64,000 nt of DNA, from NCBI GenBank assembly GCA_026261815.1, contig JAMPIT010000890.1, positions 13,422,001-13,486,000 of the forward strand. The letters run 5' to 3'. This DNA is from Monarcha castaneiventris obscurior (Eukaryota > Chordata > Aves > Passeriformes > Monarchidae). The notes under the pieces are model-generated. The model saw only the letters and a list, made by a program, of their open reading frames with translations, was not told the origin of the DNA and did not search any database. The position numbers and the translations under genes were made by a program. Positions 39,061 through 49,870 of the stretch are shown one piece after another (position 1 is the stretch's first letter; the number at the start of each line of letters is the position of its first letter).

Positions 39061-40099
39061 GAAATTCACAAGAGGAATCAGGTAGGTTACTACAAAATGG
39101 CCTTTCATGACTATTGTGCATTCCTGGTATCAAACCTACTCCCACAGTGCATTAAGCTGGGAAAATTGTTCATAAACAGGAAGTACCTGTCACACAAGTT
39201 CAGCCTTGTCGTTTTTACACATAATATACAACCAACTGCAACGTTTTAGTGTGTCAATTAAAAACATTCTCTGGAAAACCCATAGTATGGTGTATAAACA
39301 TTTAATATACTTAGCAATACCTTTACATATAGAGCAATATTCACCCTTTTCTGTCCCTTACAGTGTCAAATGGTTTGGTGGTCCAATTCCTCAGGAACAC
39401 CTGTTAGGTCACAAAAACCACCATCATAATCTGGAATTTATTGGCAGCCTGACTGGGAGGCTAATGACTGGCATGAGGAATGAATTGCCCTCAGAGTCCT
39501 GGAAAAGTGTCATTCTGCAGTGCAGCTGAGGCAGATTGGCAGAAGCTGCCTGCACTAAACCTGTCTTGACAATGAACATTCCTATTCAGTAAAACTGATT
39601 TAAAAAAATTTGGATACATCTTTGCTCAAGGAACACAAGCATAAGGCAAAGAGCTGTTGACTTCAGCATAGGTGTCCAGGTCCTATCATATGTCTTCTTA
39701 ATTTGATTTCAGTATAGCCAAAGACACAGTGTATGAAGAGCTAGAGGGAAATCTTTTCAGAGGGCACCCACCTCAACAATAGTCACATCTGCTCAGGAAA
39801 ACCACAGCCTGTTAACTTTTACTGTCTGGACCATTTTGCACAGAAAAACTAGAACTGCCACTGGCTCCTGGTGTTGTGTGCAGGTCCCACATCTTCATCA
39901 ATTCACTTTGTTTAATATGTGACAAGCTGATGGGTGGGATCTTCAGGATCTTTATTTTAGGAGCCATGGAAAGAGATGATGTTTTGCTGTGACTGCAAGC
40001 ATCCTAATGTAAATATTGCCAGGTACGGTATCGGAGGATCTATGACTCAAGACCAGATTCTGCTGGTGGTTGTATTTGGAGAGCAGTTTTAACTTAGTT
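39061..40099. other. Gene-free stretch
   Basis: Contains a good 3' splice-site-like tract (CTTTTCTGTCCCTTACAG, ending at 39363), but no downstream donor combined with an identifiable protein. Nothing else was recognised. Confidence 0.5.
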
Positions 40100-40860
40100 C
40101 TAAGTTATATTCAGCCCACATTTTTAAAGAAATTAGGTTATTCAGCATTTAATTAGACAATATTTTATAGGGTAAGCTACTTTATTTAATATAAGATGCT
40201 TCTCTCCACTTGGCATTTAGAGATAATGGTCCATGCTTTGAAGCATGTTTGTTTCATAGTACATAAAAAGTTCAGTATAAAGCATCATTACCATATATGT
40301 TAAACTGGCTGCATAATGATTACTTGCAATTAAGAAATCACTTTAATAATTAACTTAGGGGAAAATTCATTAGCCTCACTGTTTATTTTGTTAATATCCT
40401 AGAGATTATGTCCCACTGGGATAAAAGTTAAATTAGTTAGGACTCCTTGAACATCACAGACTTCACATTACACTCTTAAGAGCAGAACAAAGAATTCCAC
40501 TAGCTTCAGTAATACAGGAATTATTAATATAACAAATGCATATGACAGCAGATTAAATACCATTTTGAAATAATTGCTATCCCACCAATTTTACTTTTAA
40601 AATATTGAAACTATTAGTTTTAAACTCTGTAATTTAGTCAATCATTTAATTCTCAAATAAAGTATTTCCATCTCCTACTGTACTTCCCAGTATCAGTATT
40701 TTAAATAACACAGATGCTAGAATTGAAACATTTATTCACAATAAAGAAACTAAATTACATGACTTCTTCAAAACTAAATACAAATAAAACTGAGTCAATG
40801 GCACCAGCTACATGACCTGAAATATTATTTTAATGCCCTAATAAGTATAACTATATTTAT
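40100..40860. promoter_or_regulatory. AT-rich block dense in homeodomain-type motifs; candidate conserved non-coding element
   Basis: For about 760 bases there is no useful reading frame and no repeat signature, while homeodomain-type cores are frequent. Examples are TTTAATTAG near 40149, GCAATTAAG near 40326, AATAATTAAC near 40346, AAATTAGTTAG near 40430, AATAATTGC near 40569 and CATTTAATTC near 40644. A POU-like ATAATGATTAC lies at about 40313. AT-rich developmental enhancers in vertebrate gene deserts look like this, but AT-rich DNA also yields these motifs by chance. Conservation is the deciding evidence and cannot be assessed here. Confidence 0.25.
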
Positions 40861-43626
40861 CTAGGTGTTGATCAACAGCTTCTTTCTGCAGAATCTATGC
40901 ACTGAGAATGATGGTGCCTCAGTACTTATGCCCATCTGGCCTACAAAGAATGAAAGGTCACTCAGAAAGATGCAGCATCCATCAAGGGTTTCTTTGAAGA
41001 AGAAGTATTTGTATTTGAAGAAATTATCAACATGCCTCATTTCAGTCTGAAAGTTGACTAATTGCCACTTCTGCTAGGGCAAAATGAGAACAGGCTTGAA
41101 ACAATCTTTCAGCAGTTTGGTGATGGTACCACTGGATGTGACACTCTGCAGCAGACAGACCTTAACTCAAGAGCATGGAGCCTGCACCAGCCACGTGATA
41201 ACGAGTTCCATCATGGAAAGGCAGCACGCAAGGCTGGCTACCCATCCTCCACTGCCAGCTAATCCAGTCATCCTCTGCCATACAAGGAACTGCTCCAGTT
41301 TGTCTGGCTGGGGCTCTTCTCGAACACCTATCGTTAAGGACTGAATCCACGAAAAACTGTTGGATACAAGGAAGAAGCCACAGAATGGATTTTCTTTACA
41401 AATGATAATGGAAAAAGTCTAGTAATACTTATATCAATTTAAACAAGACTGGACAGCACATACCTAGACAACCATCCCACCTGAGAAAGGCAGCACACAG
41501 GATGAACTTGCTTTTACAGCCTTTTTTTCCTACAATCCCCAAACAGAAGCTAATATACTATGACAGCATTTAATAAACCCAAAGTCCACAAATTTGTTTT
41601 GATGTTGCTATCACAGGCAGCAGGTGGGGAAATTCACAACAGAAGGCAGTAATAGTTGTAAAATTAAAACTTACACTAGGAAAAATAAAAGACCCTTGAA
41701 GCAATCTCTTAAATTGTTCTGAGTCAACTAGCCTGTTTGGATTTTTGGCTTGTTTCAAACTGGAAGCACTGAGGCATTCTACAGAAAAGGCAAGATTGCC
41801 TGTGCAGCTTGCCTGACTTCCACATATAACCCTGAGCCTAGCAGGAGCAGCACATTCCAAACTCCCATTTATCACTTATTTTAACCACCATAAATTACTT
41901 TTCATGCAATAAAACAACAGGTTATAATCCAGTAAAAATTTTAGAACTCCAGAAAGTTTATTCAGGCTTAGGTATCCATTTTAAACATCCTACCACCCCA
42001 CCAAATTTGGTTATTATAAGAGCTGGTTTCAACAGCTGTAATTCATAAGTGAAGTGCCCTTGCTTCACAGAGAAAAGTGAAGCAGCATTTGGTAGCAAAG
42101 TTTGATCCTACATGAATAACATCATATGGACTAACATAATATGTCTAAACAAAGCTTTCCATTGACCCTTTCTGCTCTTTTTTGGACCAGCTATTTCATG
42201 CTGTTACTCTAGTTTCATTAATGTATTTTCAAACTTTTGCCAAAGTACAAAAACACTATATACATATGAATTCCAGATTTCAGTTCTACTCTTAGTTCTC
42301 CCTTTCCATACCCAGACGAACTCCACTGGTTTTTGACTAAGTCATCCTAGAACTGCATAATAATTAAAATGCTAACTCTGGACCTGTTCAACTGATATAC
42401 CTTAGTCTAATGTTTTGCAGCATGCTCTTACATTTGAATGCATTCATAATACTCTGAGCAATTCTGCTTAGAATGGTAGTATAGTAGGAAAACAGGTAAA
42501 ATAGGAAAAAAGTCAAAGTATTCTTCTATATGAGGTTAAAAGAAACCATTTACAAATTTCAGGGAGCTATCCACTTCCCACCCATTCCATTCTATGTCTG
42601 TTTCTCTCATACACAGACACACCCATATTCACCCCCACAAATGTCGTTTAAAAAGCACTATATTTATATGATCTCATCAAATGGACAAAATCCCTTCTAT
42701 TTAAGGTAAGAACAGTACATGGGAAAGTAAACACAAACTTGTCTAGCAGATGCACTTTCAGAGTGAGAAATTTCATAAGGGTTACATTTCAAAAGATGCT
42801 TTTCCAACTGCCTGCCTGAGGAGGCAGAACTGGGCTGATCCTGTCAGTTGTCACTGTCACAGCTCAGTGTGTGCAAGCTCTAATTTGACCCTTCTGAAAA
42901 AGAAGTACAAACACTTAAAAGGAAGCATTTAAACATCTCAGTTTAGCACACTGGCTAAGCTAATGTGTAGGTGTCAAGTGAAACAAAAAGATAAAGAAAG
43001 TTTCTAAAGGGGTTTGTGTGTTCCAGATAAAAGCAAAGACCTTTTAAGACCCAGCTTTTGAAGTGGGCTTCCCAGGACTCAAACATGGACAAGACTAAAA
43101 CATATCTTCATTTCCTCTGACCTCCAAGTATTTAAAGATCAAGCAACTCAGGAACAATGCAGTTAGGCATCTTCATGCATCTGTGATCTATCTCCAAGCA
43201 CCTTGAAGTTGTACTTTTTATCACATCCGTGATAATGTGATGTATTCCAATATACTTTAATACATATATTCACAAATAATGTGAAGTATTACAGCATCAC
43301 AAACAGCTTTAGATGAAACATTGGTTTAATTTAGCTTTCTGAAACAGCATCTTGCCAGCAATGCCACAGCAACAATCAAATCATATAGATGCACAAACCT
43401 GGCCTACACAAGACAGGATTTCACACAGTATTCAAATAACTGTATACTGTAGACTCCATACTGTAAACAGGTAAGAGAAATGTATAAAATTTCAGTTATA
43501 CACCTTTCTACCTGAGCCCAGACAGACAAGAAAGAACTGTTTCAATGAGAGAAGTTTGACATGAGATTACCAGAAAATTAGATGGACACAACTCTTGAAG
43601 CAAGAATTGATACACACTACACTGCA
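40861..43626. other. Gene-free stretch
   Basis: Short frames only, including overlapping ones at 41062-41350 in a slightly GC-richer patch. A small imperfect inverted repeat built on TTATCAC / GTGATAA lies near 43219-43240. No gene or known repeat recognised. Confidence 0.55.
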
Positions 43627-43632
43627 GACACA
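43627..43632. repeat. Target-site duplication, left copy (GACACA)
   Basis: The six bases immediately before the LTR TGTCGC terminus. An exact copy follows the other LTR end at 43975-43980. Confidence 0.9.
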
Positions 43633-43974
43633 TGTCGCAGTGTTGGACACGAACACGCAGATTCAAACAGCAGGTAGCAGCAGGTCAGCCACCGAGCAGA
43701 GCAAAAGGGCTCTGCCCACCTTTATTATCACACTTTTATACCTCTTCTAAAACAACCATACATTGGTAGATGAGGTTAACACCTCTAGCATTTTACAGGA
43801 TAGGAACACAGTCTATCACCTTTCTCCGCCTTGGAGAAAGGAATGATCAACAATGTAAAAGTTCAGTAAACATTCTTAGCCGGTTAGAAAAACAAGAGCT
43901 ATGTTTATAGAAAATGCATGAGAACTTCTACTACAAAAGTAAAAACATGGAGCACTGTGAAAACCAGGGCGACA
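43633..43974 (-). mobile_element. Solo LTR of an endogenous retrovirus (class II/ERVK-like)
   Basis: The 342-base block is bounded by the inverted terminal sequence TGTCGC...GCGACA and flanked by identical 6-bp GACACA repeats, the duplication size typical of ERVK-type (class II) integrase. Minus-strand reading supplies the promoter and polyadenylation logic: a TATAAAAG box (plus strand CTTTTATA near 43734), then AATAAAGG 10-20 bases further on (plus strand CCTTTATTAT at about 43720). A GC-richer U5 of about 85 bases follows and ends CACTGCGACA. No gag, pol or env and no second LTR are present, so it is a solo LTR left by recombination between the two LTRs of a provirus. The clean duplication and intact ends imply a modest age. 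Naming the exact family would need a repeat library. Confidence 0.92.
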
Positions 43975-43980
43975 GACACA
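43975..43980. repeat. Target-site duplication, right copy (GACACA)
   Basis: Exact match of the six bases at 43627-43632. It abuts the GCGACA terminus of the solo LTR. Confidence 0.9.
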
Positions 43981-45339
43981 CAGTGAGAATCATGTTAGAA
44001 AAGTTATCATCATTATTCCTAGTCCTAATTTTTCTTTTTTCAAAATATTTTCAGTTTCTGTTTTTGAATTATTTCCAGTAATATTGTTACAATTAATATG
44101 ATTACCAGATGAAAGAAGTGTACAGATGACATCTTTCAAAAACCTACGCAGATTACTTGGTGCAGTTCAGCAATCAAAACATGTCTTCATGACCTTCCAG
44201 TCAAACCCCCAATTCAAGTATTCATTCATGTTTGCCGCAGGGATTTAAGTACAGCTTTGTTTACAAAATCCTCTTTGTCAAAGGCTAACACTGATAAATC
44301 CAACATCAAAAATTCCTAGCTCTTCAGACGTGAGCAAGACCAAGAAGTCTGTGAAAACTGTATAGTGACACAGGCTGAAAATTTTTTAGTTAGGTCACCA
44401 ATATGAGAAAATAAATTAGATTTCAATGGTGTCCTGGGGTGAAGTGAAAATTAGCTACCCACCCAGGTTCTCCCCATTCTCAGTAAAACACATGAATTGT
44501 AGATAATGCATTAAAAGCCAAATCCACCAGATGCTAAGAGCTGTGATGACAACCATCATCTCTTCTGTCCCTCCACACTGTCGTTTTTCACCCATATAAT
44601 ATTCAATGCATGGCAGTAGTGTGTACTAACCATTTGCACAAGGAATTTTGAGCCATTTTTTTCACTTGGGTAAAGAAAACACATTTCCCTAGCTTCCTTT
44701 GACTTTACAATAGTATGAAATAATTTTCAAAGTTTTCAATGTAAACTTTTGTCTTCTTTAAAAATACAAAACCAAAAAATCCTTAATAGTATCCTTTTCT
44801 GCTGAATAGATTATGGCAATAAGACCTATTTTTATTTCAACAGTTGTACAGGATGTACTTGCTACCAGTGATTATGCATGAAACACTTGCTGCAGTAGAT
44901 TTATGGCAGGGTAATCCTCTACTGATCCCAACTGACCATGTGATTAATACAGATTGAGGTACAGTACCAAGTAAGACAGTCTATATGACATGCTGAATTC
45001 ACAAAAATGGTGACAATGTGCCCAATGCATAAAACAGACAAATAAGTGTTTGTTACACTTCACTAAGATGCACAAGACCAAAGGACTGTTGGAGGTGGAG
45101 GAGCTGGATGGCACCCACATATACTGGGTGTTACTATCCTTTTAACCATTACCACAGAGTTACACGAGTCCTTATCAACATCTGCTGGGCAGAAAACCAG
45201 TGGGAATACAGTGGGAGTTACTCCTTAACGTGCTGTTTATTATTTTACTATCCTAGGAATCAAGCTCTTTCTGTGACAATCCTTCACACGATAGATTTGG
45301 TGCACACAGGGAGCTGATTTTGACTGAATAAAAGGCATT
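43981..45339. other. Gene-free stretch
   Basis: No gene, RNA or repeat recognised. The sequence is AT-rich and looks unique. Confidence 0.6.
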
Positions 45340-45563
45340 ACAGAATCCCAGAATCAGCCAGGTTGGAAGTGCCCACAGTGGCTCATCTGGTCCAACCTCC
45401 CTGCTCCAGCAGGGTTGTCCCAGAGCACATGGCACAGGATTGCATCCAGATGCTTCTTGAGTATCTCTAGTGAGAGAGACTCCACAGCCTCTCTGGACAT
45501 CCTGCTCCAGTGCTTGGCCACCTGCACAGTAAAGAAATTCTTCCTCATGTTCAGGTGGAACGA
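45340..45563 (-). mobile_element. CR1 LINE 3' end, 5'-truncated
   Basis: The plus strand opens with 'ATTACAGAATCCCAGAATCAGCCAGGTTGGAAG', the antisense CR1 terminus. It continues with 'TCATCTGGTCCAACCTCCCTGCTC' and 'GACTCCACAGCCTCTCTGGACATCCTG.TCCAGTGCTTGGCCACC', and ends at 'CAGTAAAGAAATTCTTCCTCATGTTCAGGTGGAAC'. The minus strand encodes the CR1 C-terminal tail ([16 protein letters not shown], then [19 protein letters not shown]). Similarity stops near 45563, the truncation point. This explains the 111-codon minus frame there. It is not a host gene. Confidence 0.9.
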
Positions 45564-46759
45564 GCCATTCTTTTCAAAGCATCTCCAGAAATCCAGCACA
45601 TGAGACAAACAGTCCCTACAGGTTTTTCTAAAGGGTCTGAAGCAGGTAACTCTCTGCATCCCTTTAAACAGACAATAAGACCTGCCCATAGTGCTGCTTG
45701 TCTTTACAAGAAAAAAAAAAACCCATAAACTACCAATAAAATATATAAGATACCTTCTTTACCATGTTTGCCTTTTTAGGTGAACAGTGCAGTGAAAAGG
45801 CTAGGTCTGAAAACAAGCCTATTACATCACAATCCTAGGCAACCACTGAAATTCTGAAGAATTCCATGACTGATCTTATGGACTGCACTTTTTCCTTTTT
45901 CCAACTTTCCTGATTACTCTAATAATAGCAATAATTTGCCATGTTAGTGCTACACACTGCAGCTGTTCAAAGAAATTCTTGTCAATTCCCAGATAAATCA
46001 TGAATCTGTAATTGTCTGTTCTTAGGTCCTGACCAGTATCTTTTTCTCTAGAAGCTGCTGCACCAGTTTGTCAAGAATTCAGGGGGTTTGAATCCTAAGT
46101 TCATGGCTTTTCACTATGGCAGATGTTTCTTTTCACTAAAGCTGAAATGGCTTTCAAATATTATGCCTTGGGCAAGCACAAGAGAAACATCCAGGCACAA
46201 TTTTCTCTTTTATGGAGGAAAGTAACTGTTTGATCAGTCAGTGAACAGAAGATACAACAGATCATTCCTTCCACATTCTTACCTAAAACACTGGTACTTC
46301 TCCAGCTTTTTATTCCTTAACATCATCAATAATTCCAGATATGCCCACCTATGAAAACCGTATTTATTCCATTTTAAGGGCTGCTAATATTTTCACCAAA
46401 TTATGAAATGAAATTATGATTCTGTTCCTGTAATACCCGAATTAGTTAACTGATGTATTGTTTTATCTCTTAAATTAACATTGATCTCTGCTGACTTAAA
46501 AGTCCAGAACCCAGTATCTATGGTGGGAAACAACAGGCCTAGACTTTGGACAAAAATAAGTCTGACCGGCATAGCAATGAGCAATCCTATTAATTGTACT
46601 GCAAACACTAGACAAAGTGTCCAACACCCTGATCTAAAACAAAATGGGTTACCTAGAACTTGTCACCACCCTGGCACGTATCATAAAGGTCAAAAGGGGT
46701 GTCTGTCTTTTATCCTGCCTCCTGCTCAACAATTTTAATTCTTGTCTTTGTGCACTCAG
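45564..46759. other. Gene-free stretch
   Basis: Beyond the CR1 truncation there is an A run at about 45710-45721 and otherwise unremarkable sequence. A forward frame at 46481-46738 (85 codons) contains several Cys and N-x-T sites, but I cannot assign it to any family. Confidence 0.5.
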
Positions 46760-46850
46760 GCCACTCCACACAGTGGGAAGAGAACATCCATTGGCAGGGG
46801 CGCAACTTCAGCATCATCCTCTTCACACTGCTGAGCAGCTGCCTGACAGA
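46760..46850 (+). other. Candidate exon by splice-site context
   Basis: A pyrimidine-rich tract ending GTGCACTCAG (AG at 46758-46759) precedes a 91-base block followed directly by GTAAGT (46851), a consensus donor. Two of three forward frames are open. One reads QWEENIHWQGRNFSIILF.. with a short hydrophobic stretch. The other reads VGREHPLAGAQLQHH.. . Neither is recognised. The block could be an exon of a non-coding RNA, of an unrecognised gene, or a chance arrangement. Confidence 0.25.
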
Positions 46851-47226
46851 GTAAGTAGACAGCACTGAGCACTGCTCCACCACACAGGCTTAAAGTGCTC
46901 ATTTATCTTCCCTCTTGGCATTCCTGTACCTTAATAGGATGCTTTAAACAGACACAAAGAAACTACATGATGTCCTGATCAGTGAGGACTGATCTCTATA
47001 TTCATGTACCCTCTCACTGCTCTTTTTCTCTCATCTGTTCTTCTTCTAGTATATCCAAAGAAAGCCCAATCTTTTCTTCTCTGAAGCACTAAACTTGATA
47101 GCAAGTAGGTGTTTGGGTTTTATTCCATGTCAAATTGGTGGTTTCTCATGCCACTTCCCTGCTCTTAGTGCTGCAGGCACCACTAGGGAAGATATAAGCT
47201 ATCACTTCTCATTCTTTCCCTTACAG

Positions 47227-47332
47227 CTCCCAAGGCATCAAACGAAGCAGCTGCAAGAGAAAAGGGAGAAGCAGCTCCAGAGTACACAGAAGACCATCAG
47301 CAACCCACCAAGCAAAATTTGAGAGCAAATGA
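47227..47332 (+). other. Candidate terminal exon by splice-site context
   Basis: TCATTCTTTCCCTTACAG (ending 47226) is a strong acceptor. All three frames stay open for at least 96 bases after it. If joined to the 46760-46850 block, phase 0 continues as LPRHQTKQLQEKREKQLQ.. to a stop at 47320-47322, and phase 2 continues as a basic Ser/Arg-rich tail to a stop at 47330-47332. No polyadenylation signal is close downstream. No protein family is recognised. Confidence 0.22.
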
Positions 47333-48699
47333 ATTTAAAAACTAAGCATTAGAATTGATAACTTATTACTTCAGTGGCTACAAATTAGCAATCTAATGTA
47401 ATTACAGTTAGATGTTACTATAGAAGGGTATCTCCTCTGCAGTGTGGTTTTAAGGCCACAACAGCTAAAGTGGATAAAAATTTAAGTTGAATTAATGTTA
47501 TTGGGGGACCTTCACCTAAACAAGGAAATTCACAATTCGGATTTAAATGAAAATTTTCAGGCTAAAACAGACATGTAACTGGTGAGTTACGTGAAATCTT
47601 GATGAGCAGTTATCAGAGCTTATTTTCCTTCCATTTACACATACTGACAGAAATCAAAAATGAACATGATTTATTTCAGGCTGATGGGCAGAGTGTAATG
47701 AATATAAATCTCACAGTTTCTTCTCCATAAAAAAGGCACAGCAGCGTAGCCTGCATCAAATGCCTCTGATATCACCAGCAAAAAACCTCTATTCACCATA
47801 ACAAAAACAACATCAGGCTCACTGCAAATCAATTCCTTTCACAGAGATGTAATCAGACTTTAAACACATTAAGGACCCTTGGTGCTATCACAGGAATGAA
47901 AATGTGGCGAAAGTAAAAGTGCTTATTTGTTCTCCCTTCATGCATTCTGATGTAAATTAAGAAAGTCAGTAGAGCTACTCAATCTAAATGAGATGAGAAA
48001 GAAATAATCTGTCAGAATAAAAAACGAAGAAAAAGATAATTCCATTTACAAATTTGAAAAAATCTTACAAATTTCAAGTTAGTTGGCTTGTTATAATCCA
48101 GGGATTTAAAATACCTCTTAAGCCACTCTTCAAATCAAAAAAGTGTTCTTATTTCATCCTAAAGATTTCAGAGAATGTAATATTGATCTTCTTGAGAGAC
48201 AACAAAAATAGAACACACAGTCTGAGTCCGCATGACCAGAACCATTAACAAAGGTGATACTTTAAACCATGTGTGATTATCTCTCCACTTACTAAACTCC
48301 CCTGTTCAGCTGATGGAACGTCGTGCATTAGCAAGAGGCTTTTTTTACTGCGATGTTTGTTACACGGTGCTCATCCATATTATCAACAAATCTGCGAAAC
48401 CCAAGCTTTACTACTCCAGCTGCCTTTTACATGCACAGCATAAGCAGCCATTGACACAGGAAAGTATTGAGCTGGCACCAGGCACACAACCATGTAGCCA
48501 GCACTGACACACACCGAGTTTAAATAGTGCCATACCATTGCCAGCACTGTAGCACCAGTATCAAAGGCATGGACATAGCTGAAATGCCACAGTCTATGTC
48601 TCTAAAGCTTCTGAATACCTCTATATAAAATTACAGTTATGTTGACAAGCCACCTGTTAGGCTGAAGAAAAACTGAGTAACATTGTGCCCTTGTGAGGC
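47333..48699. other. Gene-free stretch
   Basis: AT-rich, with no gene or recognised repeat. Confidence 0.6.
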
Positions 48700-49000
48700 C
48701 ACCTTTCACTGCATGTCCCGCTGACATTTCTCCTTCTGCCCAGCACAGCAGCCCTGGTGTGTGACTCACCATGGCGAGTGCTCAAGGCAGGGCAGAGCTG
48801 GGTGATGTTTGCTGGCACCCTGCAGTGGCCTTGGCTCGAGCAGCACGTTGCCTCACTCAGCCAGGGCACGCTCCCCGGGCACGCACAGGCCCTGCCAACC
48901 CTTCCAGCAGCTCCGCGAGCTCTCCCTCCAGCGCTGGATCTCGTGTCCATTGCGATGGGACAAAACAACAGGGGAAGAAAGAGAAGAGGCTCCTAACTGC
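48700..49000. promoter_or_regulatory. Small GC- and CpG-enriched patch
   Basis: Against an AT-rich background this segment is distinctly GC-rich, and I count roughly a dozen CpG dinucleotides (for example in GGCTCGAGC, GGCACGCTCCCCGGGCACGC, CTCCGCGAGCTC and CCAGCGCTGG). It is too short and too mild to be a classical promoter CpG island. It could be a minor promoter, an exon or an isolated GC patch. Confidence 0.3.
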
Positions 49001-49064
49001 AATGGGGGCTTTACTGGAAAAGAAGCTTCTAAAAAAATTCACAGGCCATGTGTCATGTTCCTAA
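48771..49064 (+). other. 97-codon frame with strong Kozak start; unidentified
   Basis: The ATG at 48771 sits in CACCATGG, a near-ideal vertebrate initiation context, and the frame runs 97 codons to a TAA. The product starts MASAQGRAELGDVCWHPAVA, is Ala/Ser/Pro-rich in the middle and ends with a Lys-rich, amphipathic-looking tail (ALLEKKLLKKF). No domain is recognised. Frames on both strands are open here because GC-rich DNA has few stops, which weakens the case. It may be a lineage-specific small ORF or chance. Confidence 0.2.
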
Positions 49065-49619
49065 GTTGAAGGATAAGAGGGACCAAGACAAAACTATTAA
49101 ATGATACAGCTGTATGACTGCTTTAATTTATAATTTTTTCAAATTCTCATCCGTCAAAGACTCTCTCACCTAAGGGCAGGGTGTATATCTGTTGAAAATA
49201 TCATGTTTTAATGTTCTCTATTTGCTTTTCAGTAATCTCAAATATCACTGTATCTTTGTTCTAATAGAAGACTGAGATTGTGAAAGAGGATCTGGAAGAA
49301 AATATCAGATGAGAACTACAACAACAGGACAAACCTTCAAGGAAATCCCTTGAATTTTAATTCACTGGCTTTTTGAAGTTTTAACAGTAATGTTCTAGAA
49401 CATTAAGAAAATCTTTTTTTTGGTAATAGGTGCTTTTTGATCTTTAGATACTTAGATGTTCATTTTATACAAAACCATGGCTTATGATAGGGACATCTTG
49501 GTAACCATAGTAAGTGTTCTAGCTCCCCTTATTTATATTTTAAGAAAAGAATATGAGAATTATAAACTGTATCATTTTTCCCAATAAAATTTCAACACCA
49601 GTTTGGAGAAATCATTTTT
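49065..49619. other. Gene-free stretch
   Basis: AT-rich. AATAAA occurs near 49583 (CCAATAAAATTTC) on the plus strand without an upstream gene. Nothing else recognised. Confidence 0.6.
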
Positions 49620-49870
49620 GAGGGCTATGGGGCAGTTTAATTCTACAACACAGATTTTCGCTCCCATACAAAGACTGCTAGCTAAGCTAACAATTGTAGT
49701 AACTTTTTTGCAATGTGGACACCTGTTCAGTACAAACTGAAGTAAGACAGGCTACTCATTTCACATAAACCACCAGCTGTTAGATGGTACCAGGATTCGG
49801 TGACTACTGACCTGGGATAGATTTGAACTGGTGACCCAGGAGTGGAAGACTGTATATCCAATTACGAATC
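49620..49870 (-). repeat. Possible ancient SINE-like or exapted repeat with tRNA B-box-like motif
   Basis: On the minus strand 'GGGTCACCAGTTCAAATCTATCCC' (49841-49818) resembles the B box of RNA polymerase III promoters (GGTTCRANYCC) with two or three mismatches. It is followed by about 200 bases of well-mixed sequence with no coding potential. The A box is not evident and there is no poly(A) or target-site duplication, so this is only a suggestion. Confidence 0.22.

Noticed and set aside
45354..45689. 111-codon minus-strand frame with protein-like text
   Set aside because: It is the C-terminal tail of a truncated CR1 LINE, not a host gene. Similarity stops near 45563.
46481..46738. 85-codon frame with several Cys and N-x-T sites, considered as a retroviral envelope remnant
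   Set aside because: No conserved envelope landmark (cleavage site, fusion or immunosuppressive region) and no LTR or pol nearby. The resemblance is too vague.
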